DNA of 64,000 bases from Latrodectus hesperus (GCA_037975125.1 CM075857.1:74419345-74483344); one strand, 5' to 3'; positions 20,750 through 32,935 are shown, counted from the stretch's first letter. Program-made: numbers and translations. Notes: a model not told the origin generated them from the letters alone.

Positions 20750-21980
20750 AAAGAGTAGAGAACTGTACAGAGGGTAAAATGCGCCAAGCGTGTGATAAAA
20801 TTCGCCAAATTGGCTTAACAGTTCGAAATGCGTTTTCATGACGAGATTTTCATTTTATGACTTAAGGTGATCGTATGACACATGCGCGAAATTCGTTTTG
20901 TGTGCAAACCTTGCGTTTAATGAGTAATTTTATTTGTTTAAAATTTAAGAATATGTTACATTAATGTTCCCAACTTTTGGACTTCGAACTTTTTTTTTAA
21001 GTAAAATTATCTCGAATTTTTGGAAGATTTATTGCTTATGATTTTTAAAATATTGTTTCGAAATTCTGAAAACTACATTGCTTGAATTTTTTTAAAGTTA
21101 TATCATTTCGAATTTTCATTTGGTCGGCCAATTTAAGATCTGTACGGGCTGTTAATAATGTGCCCGATCAGTTTGATTTAAACTTCGCAGAGTATGTTGG
21201 GCAGAGAAAGCATGAAGAAAAAATGCAGTATATTTCTTCGAATCTTTCAAAAACATTCTTTTCTCGGCATGGTGAGATTTTTTTTTCATTAAAATTTCAT
21301 TCAGATCGATTATTAGAAACTCTAGTTTTTATAAAAATGCATGTTTACATAAGTAAGTACATCTTTAAGTAAGCTTTATTGAGTGTTTAATGTTAGTGTC
21401 AAATTGTGTCGTATTGAAATTTTTTGAATGTGGGCGTCACACGCCCGGTTAATTAAAATTCGAGTTTGCATAACAAGTGCAATTTGCTAATGTTAGAAGT
21501 TTAGTTTTATTGCCCGGTTGTCACTGTACTAGGTAATGTTACACTGATGTTTTTTAAGGTGGGCGCCATTGCTCGGTATATTAAAAATCGAGTTTAAATA
21601 AAAAATGAAATTTGTCAACATTAGAAATTTAGTTTTATTGCCTGGTTGTCACTGTACTAGGTAATGCTACACTGATGTCTTTTTAAGTTGGGTGCTATTG
21701 CTCGGTATATTAAAATTCAAGTTTTAAAATTTTTGTTTCTAGTTATTAGAATTTTATAACTTCTATAATACTTAATTATAATGAAATATTCGAAATTTTG
21801 ATATTTGGTATTCGAAAAAGCGCACGATTTCTAAGTTAAAGTTCGAAGCGATCGGTATTGGTAACCGGATATTGCACGTAGTGACGTAATTTAGGTTAGC
21901 CATATAGCTGTAGAGCGCTTGGCGCGAAAATTTGTAATCGCGCCAAACCCGTACAGCTCTGTAAACTTTTACCCCTAGCT
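20750..21980. other. Possible uncharacterised repeat element
   Basis: Both edges carry similar G+C-richer words in opposite orientation. The left has CTGTACAGAGGGTAAAATG and CGCCAAGCG (20763-20800). The right, on the minus strand, has GGGGTAAAAG, GAGCTGTACGGG and GCGCCAAGCG (about 21915-21975). Word order is not fully mirrored. Between them is the 129-bp tandem repeat listed separately. It could be a fold-back or composite element. No coding region is recognised. Confidence 0.3.
21432..21730. repeat. Tandem repeat, about 129-bp unit, 2.3 copies
   Basis: The unit starts are seen at 21432 (GGGCGTCAC), 21561 (GGGCGCCATTGCTCGG) and 21690 (GGGTGCTATTGCTCGG). The word GTTTTATTGCCCGGTTGTCA at 21504 recurs at 21632 with one change. 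The third unit is partial and the first is the most diverged. Confidence 0.85.
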
Positions 21981-22039
21981 TAATTCAAATTTAAACAGCA
22001 ATAGAAAGTTTTTTAAGAAAACCTATGAACTAATTTAAA

Positions 22040-22299
22040 TTCTGTGCCACGACAACCCATGTGGGCTAAGGCCTACAATGCCTATTACTGTTCTCTTCAC
22101 CAAGAGGGTGTGAAGCATATGTCCCGATTAGGTGATCAGCCTAATGCGAAACCCCCTGTGTTTAGCTCTCAAGCATGCTTGGTACTCAGTTTATCAACCC
22201 ACTGAAGGGATAAAAGGCTGAGTCGATCTTGCCCCACCCGAGAATTAAACTTGGAACCTGTGCTTTAGGAGCGTGAGACGCCACTACTAAGCAATCAGG
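22040..22299 (-). repeat. tRNA-derived SINE, typical copy
   Basis: The minus strand begins with a tRNA-like head (TTGCTTAGTAGTGGCGTCTC, then a B-box-like GGTTCCAAGTTTAATTC). The body has ATCCCTTCAGTGGGTTGATA, AACTGAGTACCAAGCATGC, CAGGGGGTTTCGCATTAGGC and GCCTTAGCCCACATGGGTTG. It is about 260 bp, and the same body occurs at 58470-58715 and, interrupted, at 3690-4245. The words AAACCTAT on each side could be a decayed target duplication. Confidence 0.75.
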
Positions 22300-22886
22300 C
22301 TTCAATAAACCTATAAAGTTTTGAAAAATCCACGAAAATTTTCAATGGTTGATTAATTTTTTAAGAAAATAACTAGATACTTGACTAAATTAAAATATTT
22401 CTATAAATAATTTATAATGCAAGCAAAATATTATTTAGTATACACATATATATGAAAATTAGTATTTAGATATCTTTAAAAATACAAGTATACAATTACT
22501 TTCAATAAATTTATGCTTAAACTTATTTTTGCTTTTTTATTTGGTTGAGACATTTACATTAAAAATTTTGGCATGTAGAAATTTTTCTAACAAACATGAA
22601 TTAAAACTTTTAGATTTTGAAATATTTATTTAAAAAACCAAACGATTAACTTACATAACCAGAATGCCTGAATTATCACCATTTTAAGAATAATTAGTTA
22701 TCAAATTCACAATTTCTAAATCTGTTTTCAAAATATTTTTTTTACCAATTTCTTGAATCACATCGCTTAAAAATTCAGTCATTTTCAATTTTCTCAAATG
22801 AGCGTTAAATGAATTTATTCATGCGAAGTTTCTTAAATTCGATTCGTCGTATTCGATTACGTCATGGAGTCTTTATATGTGTTAGC
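22300..22886. other. Spacer, no gene seen
   Basis: A+T-rich sequence between a SINE and the Ginger element. Nothing supported. Confidence 0.45.
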
Positions 22887-24343
22887 TGCAAAGTTTGAAA
22901 TCCGGCATTCTATAGAATGCCTAAGCATTGTATATAATGCCTAAAACTAATCGGCAATGAATGAAACGATTTATATATATTTCACACTTTTCCTAGACAT
23001 GCAATAGAATGCCAAATTAGAAATCAGCAAAGTATAATATACATATCCGATTTCTGTTTTCGAAAATCACTTGGTAATACATTTTACTTTTAATCCGTGC
23101 TTCAAACGCAGAATTTGTCAGCTGCACTTTGGAGTTTGAGAGGGAGTGTCAAAATACGCAATTTAACTTAAATTCATTCAACCAAAAGTTTTTTACTGTG
23201 TTTCATGAAAATGGAGGCGCAAGTTGTAGTATTAGAGAAAGAGTTACGTGGTCTGTAGACATGAAATAACGATTCAACAATAAACTTGCAAAAACGCTGC
23301 TAAAAATAATGTTTTCTTAACCGAAACTACTTACCAGAAGCAAATAAATGATGTACAAAAAGCCAAAATGACTACTAAGAAGGAAGACTATTGGTTGATG
23401 AATCGCTACGATGTGATGAGTGTGGAAAACACAAAAGGGAACTCATTTATCCTGTTAAAGAAAGTGCCAGTACTATACAATATTACGTCACGGATTCTGA
23501 GTTATTTCACGTACTTCATGAAGCTCATTTGTCCATTTGACTCGAAAAAAGTGATAGAATGTAGAAAGACCTTTCAGCAAAATAATGAAAATGTATATAA
23601 CACGTTAGAATATTGAACTGTACATCACCTTTGCGATTGTTGCCAAAAAGAAAAGAAAGGTATTAAAAAAAGGGCAAAAGTATCAAACATGTTTTTTTTT
23701 TAAATTTAATTTAAGTTGTTAGGTAGATCTTCTTAACTTTCAGACTCAACCAGATACAGAATACAGATTTAATATGATGCACCAAGATCACTTCACAAAA
23801 TTTGTGATTCTCAAATCTCTAACGTCAAAAAGAGCTGAGAAAGCGGCCTACAACCGCTAGTGGACATATTCACTTTGCTTGGAGCGCCATCTTTATTACA
23901 GTCTGACAATGGTGGGGAATTTGCCGATAATTGGAGTTTTAGCCAGCCAGCACTGAAGATCGGCCACTGAAAGCCTCGCCATTCACAAAGTTAGGGTAGT
24001 GTCGAAAGAACTTTGCTGGAGTGAAGGACTGCGTTTCGAACAATGTATGAAAAACAGAGCTTATCATTCTGGTATCAAAAGAATACCATACGAAACTCTT
24101 TTTGGATGCGAACCTAAAATAGGGCTTACAACGTCTTTTCTACCCGAAGATGTTTTTAAAAAAATATAGAAGAGCAACTAGAAAAAGTAATGGGAAAGCT
24201 TCCAAACAATGGAAAAAGGTGAAACCAATCAGATTATGCAAGAAAAAGAGCCTGTTTAAAAAACATGCATAAAATTATAATCGGTGATGGACTAAGCCAA
24301 CATAATGAAAGCGTGCTTACCGAAGAAATTTTCGTTTCTGATA

Positions 24344-25957
24344 CAGTGAGTGTAAAAAGTATTAGTACATTACGACAATTGATTTAAAAAAGAGATTCGT
24401 TCATAAAAATTATAAACATAAATTCCATTTTAATTAATAATAAATACATAATGGAACATATTTTCACTAGTTTCATGTGAAAAATTTACACAAAAATAAT
24501 TTTACACATGAATAAATATTTACAAAACTGTAACAACCCAACATCTTGTGGTGTAAAAAGTATTCGTACATTAAAAGAAATGCAAATTTTTTTAGTTATA
24601 TTTTGTGATTGGTTTAGCCATAAGGATGTAGTTAATTGACATCATCTTGTAAGTTACTTAAAATGTTCTTCAGTGGAAATTTTAATGTAGTGAGAAACTA
24701 GAAATTCTGTAATGGGTCGTAAAAGTAAAGAGACAAGTGTTTCCAAAAGAGAGCTGATTTTAAAGTTCAGTAAAAATGGTAAATCGTACAAGATTTCTGA
24801 TCTGGTTGGTAGACCCCGTTCAACTGTACAGTCAGTCAAAAAAATTTTGCGACCATGTCTATTGACATCATCTGACAGACGGTTTCAGGTACATTCATCA
24901 AAGAAAGATCCCAAAATAAGTGCTCCTACATTAACATCAGAACTAAAGAACATGGGAACAGCAGTCTCTGTAAGTACTGTTCGAAATGCATGCAGAAAGG
25001 AAGGTTTCCATGGCCGTATTGCGAGACGAAAATTCTTTGTTAGTGAGAAGAATCGGAAGCTGCGATTGTCTTTCGCCAAGCAATACGTTATGAAAGTCCA
25101 GATTTCTGGAAAAAAGATTATCTTTACAGATGAAAGTAAATACAACATAATTGGATTGGAAGGAAGATGAATGGTATGGAGAAAGCGCAATACAGAAATG
25201 CATTCTAAGAATTTAGTGCCAATAGTGAAACATGGGAGTGGAATTCTACTTATTTGGGGGTGTATGAGTGCTTCTGGGGTGTGCAAATTAGCCTTTATTA
25301 AAGACATTATGAATCATGAACTTTATATTGACATTTTGAACAATAATTTAGGACCTAGTGCAACAAAAATGGGCTTGAATGGTGATTACGTTTACATGCA
25401 TGATAACGACCCCAAGCACACAGCCCTGAACACAAATCTCTGGATACTATATAATACCCCAAAGTTCATGAAATTTCCTCCTCAATCGCTGGACCTCAAC
25501 CCCATCGAGAATTTATGGGACGTTCTTGATAAAAATATTAGATCCAGACACATATTTTTAATAAAAATGATTTGGAATCGGCTCTTAATCAAGAATGGGA
25601 CGCCATATCTAGCTCAATAACAGCAAAATTGGTGGAATCGATGCTAAAGAGACTCAAGGCAGTTATTCGAACTAATGATATCCTACAAGGTATTAGCTCT
25701 AATATTATGATTGTGTTGGTCAATATATGCCTGATGTACGAATACTTTTTACACCCCAAGATGTTGGATTGTTTGAGTTTTGTAAATATTTATTCATGTA
25801 TAAAATTATTTTTGAGTAAATTTCACATGAAACTAGTGAAAATATATTCTATCATATATTTCTAATTAATTAAAATGGAATTTATATTAATAATTTTTAT
25901 GAAGGGATCTTTTTTAAATCAATTGTCGTACTGTACGAATACTTTTTACACTCACTG
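24344..25957 (+). mobile_element. Tc1-type transposon with IR/DR ends, nested in Ginger
   Basis: A 1,614-bp element bounded by TA (24342-24343 and 25958-25959). Its inverted repeats are long, about 225 bp each (24344-24572 and 25733-25957). Each end carries two copies of the word GTGTAAAAAGTATT(C/A)GTACA: an outer copy at the tip (from 24351; complement ending at about 25950) and an inner copy (from 24552; complement at about 25734-25755). This IR/DR layout is known from Tc1-family elements such as Sleeping Beauty. The transposase lies between the two ends. Confidence 0.92.
24712..25696 (+). pseudogene. Tc1-type DD34E transposase, two lesions or more
   Basis: The start MGRKSKETSVSKRELILKFS (24712) begins a helix-turn-helix pair that includes the GRP-like hook (VGRPRSTVQSV). 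The catalytic core has D in IIFTDESKYN (about 25129), D in YVYMHDNDPKHTA (about 25403) and E in SLDLNPIENLW (about 25507). There are 34 residues between the last two (DD34E). A TGA at 25168-25170 interrupts the frame between GLEGR and MVWRK. A frame change near 25565 moves the C-terminus (ESALNQEWDAISSSI...LKRLKAVI) to another frame, and a further shift precedes the likely ancestral stop at 25694-25696. Otherwise the copy is well preserved. Confidence 0.9.
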
Positions 25958-26753
25958 TACCTGTTGTGTGTATTTAAAGGAAACGAGAAACACTTGAACA
26001 CACAATATGTGACGGCAAAAATTTCACACCTTCTGTGGCCATGCTTGTAAAGGGGATGAAAATGATATTTTGTGCAATATTTGTTTCAAAACTGAAAATG
26101 TTATCAAAATAAAATTAACTCTAAAATCAATTTCAAAATACATGCCTAAAAAAATTAATTAGGTAAAAAAAATTTACATTGGAAGTTACTGTGGGCGTTC
26201 ATGTTCCTGAAATCGACAAGGGGTGAAGTGATTTGCGCAATATATTGGCAGCTGTAATGAGTGTGACAAAAGATGGCTTCTATCGACTTGGAATTTCTGA
26301 AGGATTTTAAAACAAGTATATGTGAGATCACAAATAACTTTATGCCCTAAGAACTTGTTCATAATTGAAAATATTCCTGACCACAAAATTCCTATCCGGA
26401 CAGAAGCAATTGCTCAGTCCAGTAGCAGGGGCCAAGGATTCATCAAATGTATGTGTAAAACAAAAGTGACAAAATATGAAATGTCTTTGCGTGAAAAAAA
26501 TTATGTGTAATTGAAAATGTCATTTAAGAATGCCATGTTGCAACAAGTAGATTAATTTCTTATTTTTATACGAAAATTTTTTTTCCATTAATAAGAATGG
26601 CTAAATTATATTTTGTACAACTTTCATTTTTCTTTATGCATTTGGAATAAATTTTTGATAAGACTCTTGTTTTTTAAGAATAAGATTTATTAATTTGAGA
26701 AAGGCACAACATTTGCATAATAGGACATTTTTTTCATACTTCCCCTGAATAGC

Positions 26754-26831
26754 ATTTGTCATTCTACAGAATGCCTAAGTATTACTTTATGTAGAATAAG
26801 AAATACTTAGGCATTCTGTAGAATGACAAAT
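26754..26831. repeat. 30-bp perfect inverted repeat
   Basis: Arms 26754-26783 and 26802-26831 are exact inverse complements with an 18-base loop. The arms contain GAATGCCTAAGTATT, related to the subterminal words of the Ginger element whose right end it lies in. Confidence 0.9.
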
Positions 26832-26968
26832 AATTAATAATTAAGTACAGAATGCTTAGGTAAAGTATGTAATAACTTCTCATATTTAATATACCTTGCC
26901 TAAAAGCGTCCGGTTTTTATATAGAATGCCAAGGCATTCTATAGAATAACGGCGTTTCATACTTTGCC

Positions 26969-27577
26969 GGTAATATATACGATTTGTACATTCACATATT
27001 TATTTGGTACATTCAAACATTGCATATACTGTTCGATACAATGAAATATCAAACTATATTTCACAGCTAAAATAATTTTTCTGAAGACAAAACAAATTAT
27101 ATTAACAATGTTGAAAATTAATTTCACGGTACTATTTCGTTTATTAAATTTTAACCAAGAAAAGTTGCAAATTTCGCAACATTAATTTAAATAGCAATTT
27201 AAAACGTATTTCATTCAAATTCAATTGCCAAATAGCATAAAACCTTTATAAAGGATAATTATCAAATTATTTGATTACGAACATTACATTTTTTCATCAC
27301 AAATGTTTATTAACTTTTAGTTTATTTGTAACCGTGTGAAATAATATTTCCCAAATTCGTAAAAGTTAGACTTGACTTCTGAAGGAACCCAGAGTTTCAA
27401 TGTGTTGCTCTACGATCTCATTTTGTATTAAAGAAATAGCTTAATCGAAACCTACGGATCAAAATTGCAACTTCTTTAAAAACGGCATAATTTTTTTTAC
27501 AAATTTTATGCAAGCTGTTCCATAGTACCAAATAAAAAGTAAAAGAAACGGATATAATTTAGAACGGAATCTTTTGC
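26969..27577. other. Spacer, no gene seen
   Basis: A+T-rich. Nothing supported. Confidence 0.45.
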
Positions 27578-27832
27578 GGCACAGGTGGCGTATAATCCAT
27601 TATTCAAAATTATGAACTTTTTGGCGATAAAGAAATGTTGCTAAGATGACGTATTTGTGACGTGCGCGATGAAGTTAATACTAGGGTTACCAAAATAGAA
27701 TTTTCTGCAAAATTCTTATATTTTTTCATATGTATGACGTAATATGAACGAGGTTGCCAGATACATAAGAAAATCCCCCAAAATTTTAGCAATCTCAGAA
27801 TTTGGAAACATGGATTATAAGACACCTGAGCC
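27578..27832. mobile_element. MITE with GGCACA ends, copy 2
   Basis: The copy starts GGCACAGGTGGCGTATAATC and ends, in inverse complement, GGCTCAGGTGTCTTATAATC. The interior shares TTGGCGATAAAGAAATGTTG, AGGGTTACCAAAATAGAATT and GGTTGCCAGATACATAAGAA with the copy at 28580. No coding capacity. The flanking 8-mers no longer match well. Confidence 0.82.
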
Positions 27833-28571
27833 TTTTTAGTCCCCAATATTTAGAACCATATATTTATAACGTTAGATTATCATGGCGTATTTAATTTGTG
27901 ACATGCAGATATTAATACAACTTGCATTATTTTAGCCCTGAAAGTGTTCAACAAGACACAGAAGTTTTTATTGTAAATTAACTCTGTTTTGCTTAGAGTA
28001 GTCAAATTCTGCAAATACGGATCAAATTACTATAAAATGACTGAAAGTAAAGTACTATAAATAAGTATAAAACTGCAGTTACCATTCATTTTTTATAGAG
28101 TGGCTATAAAGATCTATAATAGCAATGGAAAGAGCATAAAAGATAATATCAGTATTAAAGTAAGAGACATATAGCAGAAAAATTCCATACATAATAATAA
28201 CAGGATGAATTGAATTTCTGAATCAACCCAAGTTGCAATAAAGCCAACCAGTGTTTCACAAATTATTATTTAAACCAGTGTTCCACGAATATTACATTTA
28301 AGACACATTGCCTTAAATTTTTACAATATTTTTTAAATGTACTTACTATTATTAATCTTTCAATGTATTAGCCGGCATTCAAGTTTAAATTTAAAATGTC
28401 ATGTTTGTTTTGTTAGTTATGCGTTATGAAATCGGTTTTGCTTATATTAACCTTCAATTTTTTTTTTTTTACTTTATAAAATGAAGGGCCTTATAGAGTC
28501 AAACTTTTCATCACTGCAAATAAAAAATTTATAAGACTTAACTGAATAATAATTCACTTTCTGATATAGAA

Positions 28572-28837
28572 TAAAATGTGGCACAGATGCCGTATAATCC
28601 AGGATAACAAATTCTGAATTTTTCGGGCGATGAAGAAATGTTGCCAAGATGAAATATGATGTGAACGATGGCGTAAATACTAGGGTTGCCAAAATAGAAT
28701 TTTCTGCATAATTCTTATCTCTCCATATCTATGACGCATTAAAAGACAGGTTGCCAGATACATAAGAAAATCCGCCAAAATACCACCAAACTAAAAATTT
28801 GGCATCTTAGATTATACGGCATGTGTGCCTAAAATGT
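28572..28837. mobile_element. MITE with GGCACA ends, copy 3, with 8-bp TSD
   Basis: The element proper is 28580-28829 (250 bp), starting GGCACAGATGCCGTATAATC and ending in its near-complement (GATTATACGGCATGTGTGCC). An exact 8-bp duplication, TAAAATGT, flanks it (28572-28579 and 28830-28837). 8-bp duplications are made by hAT and P-type transposases. The ends lack the common hAT CAG start, so the superfamily is left open. Confidence 0.9.
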
Positions 28838-30345
28838 TATAATCCTGAATTGTAGTAGAGTATTGCACTTTCTTGTTTTATTAATTTGAATTCAACACCA
28901 GATTAAGTATATTGCCATGTGTAACAGTATTTCTCTTTCATACATTGTATCTAATAATTAGATACTACTTGCAAATGATGTCATCGGATCCTCGCGGAAA
29001 TAATTGTTTGATTACTTTCTAAAATTAAATTAAAAATAAACATAAGTTACTATTCAATTTGTGAAACATACCCAGTAATCTTTGATAAATTAGTATTAAT
29101 CATTTACATACTGAAATGAAGAGAAAAATAAATTAGAATCGCACATATAGACTTGAGGTAAAAAACATTTCGATTTATGCATTCAATTTTTTTGGGAAAT
29201 TTCGGCTGGAACGTAGAGAAAACGTATAAACAACCACCACGTTTTCCGTTTTTAGTTGTCTTCTTCTTGAAGTGAAAGTATGTAATTGTCAAGTGTAAAT
29301 GAGTATTCCTTGAGTGCACTTCAGAACAAGCTCACCAAGTCTTAATTATTACTAAGTTAAACAAATGTGGTTTGACTGACCACAAGACAGCAAAAATGGT
29401 TAAAGTATTTCAATAGATTATTAGAGTTAATTAAATCTTTAACTGAGATTCCAAATTAGTGTATTCAAGATCAGTAACATTAAGACTTAACATTTGTTTA
29501 GAGTAAGCAATTCGTAAAATGTAAAGCGAATTACAATTTTTGTTAATCCTCACGTAATCAACCATCATCGCTTATTTTTAAATCGAGTTGTTTAGGGTTC
29601 AGCTGCATACTTACCAAAAATTATCCCATTACAATTTCCATGAATAATTTTTCATACATTCCGTACAATAATTATTTTTCACATTTAAAAGAATATTTTC
29701 AATTTTCAATGAATGAATAGGCATTTTTGAGATTGATTCTTTTTCTTAAAGTAATATCTTAACATTTTTTATAACTCATTTATGCTATAAAAAACGCTAT
29801 AGGAAAGCTTCATTGATGTTAGTCGTGAATTGTAAATAAAGATGGCTGACAAATACATAAAATTAACATTGTAACCGTAAGTAACTAGAGATTTGATGCC
29901 GATTCGTGACATGAAAATTAAGCTTAACTAACCACTCATCTCTTTCGGTAAAATCTCATTCGCACTGTATTTTTATAAATGTGTTTAAATCTCAACTGAG
30001 CTATTTTGCGGTGGCAACATGTAAACTTAAGTAAATCGGAACTGATTAATCTTAAATCAATTTAGCTAAATGATTTAAATACGTTTCAGTTGATTTAGCG
30101 CCATCTTGTTTTCTTCTATACCTTGTTGTCAGTGATGAAATATATGAAGCTGATTAAAATAAAATTAAAAAGCAAAATTTGAAAAATGATGAAGCAGAAT
30201 CATGAAAGTATTAACTAAGCATAAAAAAATGTTTAGTTTGAGAAGAAATAGATGTGTCTAGGACATTTTCTTCTTCTTAGAATTGGGTTTGTATGTCATT
30301 GGGCACCTCTGCTTTTATCAGCATTTTGTACCATTAACTCCAAAC
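28838..30345. other. Spacer, no gene seen
   Basis: A+T-rich sequence. No coding region, RNA or element that I can support. Confidence 0.45.
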
Positions 30346-30349
30346 CCAA

Positions 30350-30960
30350 TGTTTCCTAGTTCCAGTTGCTCGGGTCACCCACTTTATTAATAAAGTCCGA
30401 TAACCCTTTAATGGAGTCTAGGTGTAACTCTCTAGTATGGATGATGCCTAAAGAAGTTAATCTAGGGAGGGCAAGAGCCTCACATTCGTGAATGCTATGC
30501 TCTGCCGTTTCCTCTTGCGTATGACGTTTCCAGCAGATAGGGTCTTGCTGAAACAGTCCCATCTGGTCAGAAAGTCAGTCATGCTAGGGATAGCTTCCTG
30601 ACTTTCACCAGAAGAAGATGGTTTGGAGGTCATTTCTACCTCAAGTGAAGGATTCATTGCTGCCCCTTTACAAGATTGCCTCTGAGTTCCCTTACCTTTT
30701 TCAGCAAGGTCTATTTCAGAGGCTTCACCTGCAAATGCAGAAAGGTTTGTTATTTCTTGTGTCTTTTCAGCCACAAGATAACAATTAAAAAGCTCAGGTA
30801 GTATAAGTCCACCCAGCATTGCCTGAGTTACTGGGCAAGGCAAATTACTCTAGAAGTTCGCCAGGCAACTAGAGGCTCCGTTAAGACACCAATACCGCGG
30901 TGCCAATTAGCCCTAGGCACGGATCGCATAACACCAGGGTTTACGTGAGCTGGTTCGCGG
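30350..30960 (-). pseudogene. Non-LTR retrotransposon C-terminal remnant
   Basis: On the minus strand the peptide DPICWKRHTQEETAEHSIHE continues CEALALPRLTSLG and ends DFINKVG (30362-30560). This CxxC...H...C knuckle with ETAEH and CEALA is the pattern after reverse transcriptase in several arthropod non-LTR elements. The frame just upstream (30457-30843) begins LPCPVTQAMLGGLILPELFN and is rich in Glu/Ser. It could be part of the same element or fused sequence. The segment at 30850-30960 is markedly G+C-richer than its flanks and probably belongs to the insertion. Confidence 0.5.
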
Positions 30961-32810
30961 CCTCTGATTCTATATTCAAGGCTATCCTGTTATTCATACA
31001 GGACATTCTTTAGTTTTGTATTCATCATTTGAAATATCATAATTTTAACTGATGTCATTTTGATCTGTAAATGATTAAGTAAAGTGCTCGACTACGAAAA
31101 TTTCAAAAATATTATATAACGTATAATATCAAGAAACATTTGAATCAAAAGCCAATATTTCCTAAACCAGTTTGGAGTTTAAAGCAGTGCAAACACTATT
31201 TTCAGTATGATGTTCAAGTTGAATCACATTTAAATTGATTTAAAAAGTGCAGTGCGAGTGGCGTATTACGGAAGTCTGATGTAAAAAGACTTTCTACAGA
31301 CCGGTAGATAACACTTTATGTCCATAAACAAACGTCGCTCGACATAAACTGTTATCTATCCCCTATGTCCCTCTGCTGTTGCGTTGTGTCACAGAAAGAA
31401 GGATGCCAGTTCAAGTGTCAGCTACTTGATCATGGTTCAAAATTATAATGTTTGGCTTGTAGTGGTTTTAATTGGAAGAAACAATCAACGGAAAAAAAAC
31501 AAACACACACAGCAATAACCTCCATCCAATTCACTTACTACACAATTTGTGATTTAAGGCACAGATAGATAACTATTAATCCCTCTCAAAATCAATAACA
31601 CACTACAAAAGATTATTCTTGATGGTATTACATAAAGAGCATGTGAATAATTTATGCAAATATGACATTCGTTATATATAAAGTTTTAAAAAAGTATACA
31701 AATAAACAGACTATTATAGATATAAAATATTAAATGCATTAAGGGAAAAAACTTTATTGTACAAAAGCTACACTATCACAAACAACAGTTAAAATTTATA
31801 CAGATTTTTTTCGCGATTCTTACATGTACTTTATATATAAAAATAATTTTGTGAGATTCAATAATCATTTAAAATTAATATAATGCTCTGTATTTTATTG
31901 AAATATTTTTAAATTTTTTTGAAATACAAAATTTTTCAAAAGGAGGAATTGTATCATATTCCATATTTTCAGTACAATACTAAAATAATAAAAAAAACCC
32001 ATTTATTTAATATAAGGCATATTGTTTAAAGATATTTTTTACTTATCTTTGCTTAAACTCGAAAAATTACACGTTATTTAAGAGCATACCACTACTGATT
32101 CTTAACTTCAGAAAATATGTATTAGAATAACGAGATGTGGTTAATTCTATTTTAAAACTCACTGAATTTGAATAAATATGTGGTACTTTTTCGTTTCGGA
32201 GGCGCAAATCTCGCCAAGCGAAATTTAACTCGCCAATTGGCGACAACACACAGTATACACATAAAATTTTTAAATAATGTTGTTTTACATAAAATTTTTT
32301 AAATTTATTTAATTGTTGTTTTCGTGTTCACGCTATGCGTGAAATGATGGGTGCCAGAGCCTCAATTTATTTACTTATTATATTAGATTACAATTTATCA
32401 GGTGATGCAAATTTCAAAATCTTTTTTTTAATATTCTTTATGTGAATTTATTACGATTATTTTTTAAGATATATTTTTAAAATCCAATTTTTTCTAGAGA
32501 GATTTTTATGAAATTATTAAATTTGTATATATAGCAACATAGCATAAAATTATAAAATGGAAAATAAATAAATAAAAAAAAAGAGTCGAAATAAAATCGT
32601 TGACAGTAAAAGGCCGTCACATGTTTTGGAAACATAGCAGTAGAAGGTTACCAGCGGAGATATTCCCTCTAGCACCGGTTGTATCATTTTTGGCGACTTT
32701 ATCACCTGCGCCGACGAAACGGAAAAGTACCAAATATATTTCTAAAAGGATTTCCTATATAATAGGCATATTTCTTTATTGCAGGGTTTGATTAGTAAGT
32801 CCTGCACTCA
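30961..32810. other. Spacer with one hairpin, no gene seen
   Basis: No gene supported. A hairpin with 18-bp arms and one mismatch (31305-31322 and 31341-31358, TAGATAACA...TGTTATCTA) and a G+C-richer loop is present. Confidence 0.45.
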
Positions 32811-32817
32811 AGGGCTA

Positions 32818-32935
32818 ATTAACAATTTAAAGTGGAAACCGAGCCACAAAATAATAACCCAAAGTGGGAATTAAACCCATGAACCATTATACCAAAAGGC
32901 ACACCACTAATCATTTGGCTACCCATTGCTAAGGG
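32818..32935 (-). repeat. tRNA-derived SINE fragment
   Basis: On the minus strand an A-box-like GCAATGGGTAGCCAAATGAT is followed by a B-box-like GGGTTTAATTCCCAC (about 32862-32876). It is a tRNA-like head without the body of the 22 kb family. Confidence 0.45.

Larger units (their letters stand above)
23340..26510 (+). pseudogene. KRBA2-like Ginger integrase, decayed and split
   Basis: A decayed coding region in two parts around the nested transposon. Part one (23340-24290) reads EDYWLMNRYDVMSVE; a YYVTD-like segment and HHC-like remnants at about 23480-23640; then the DDE integrase core with HQDHFTKFVILKSL (about 23780), LQSDNGGEFADN (about 23895) and KNRAYHSGIKRIPYETLFGC (about 24050-24115). 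Part two (25970-26160) is a PHD-like zinc finger (CxxC-type pairs; GHACKGDENDILCNICFK). It is followed at 26170-26470 by a domain with DLRNILAAV.., CPKNLFIIE and GFIKCMCKTK, the Cys-rich tail typical of KRBA2-like proteins. Frameshifts and stops occur throughout. Confidence 0.78.
22887..26968 (+). mobile_element. Ginger-type DNA transposon, interrupted
   Basis: The left end reads TGCAAAGTTTGAAATCC and is matched at the right end, on the minus strand, by GGCAAAGTATGAAACGCC. Both ends continue with ATTCTATAGAATGCC. Copies of AGAATGCCTAAG are scattered near both ends (22899-22990 and 26754-26960), like subterminal transposase-binding repeats. The interior encodes a KRBA2-like integrase, typical of Ginger elements derived from or related to Gypsy integrases. 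A complete Tc1-type element is inserted at 24344-25957. No clear target duplication remains. Confidence 0.75.

Noticed and set aside
24885..25307. Minus-strand 140-codon ORF
   Set aside because: It is the antisense shadow of the Tc1-type transposase.
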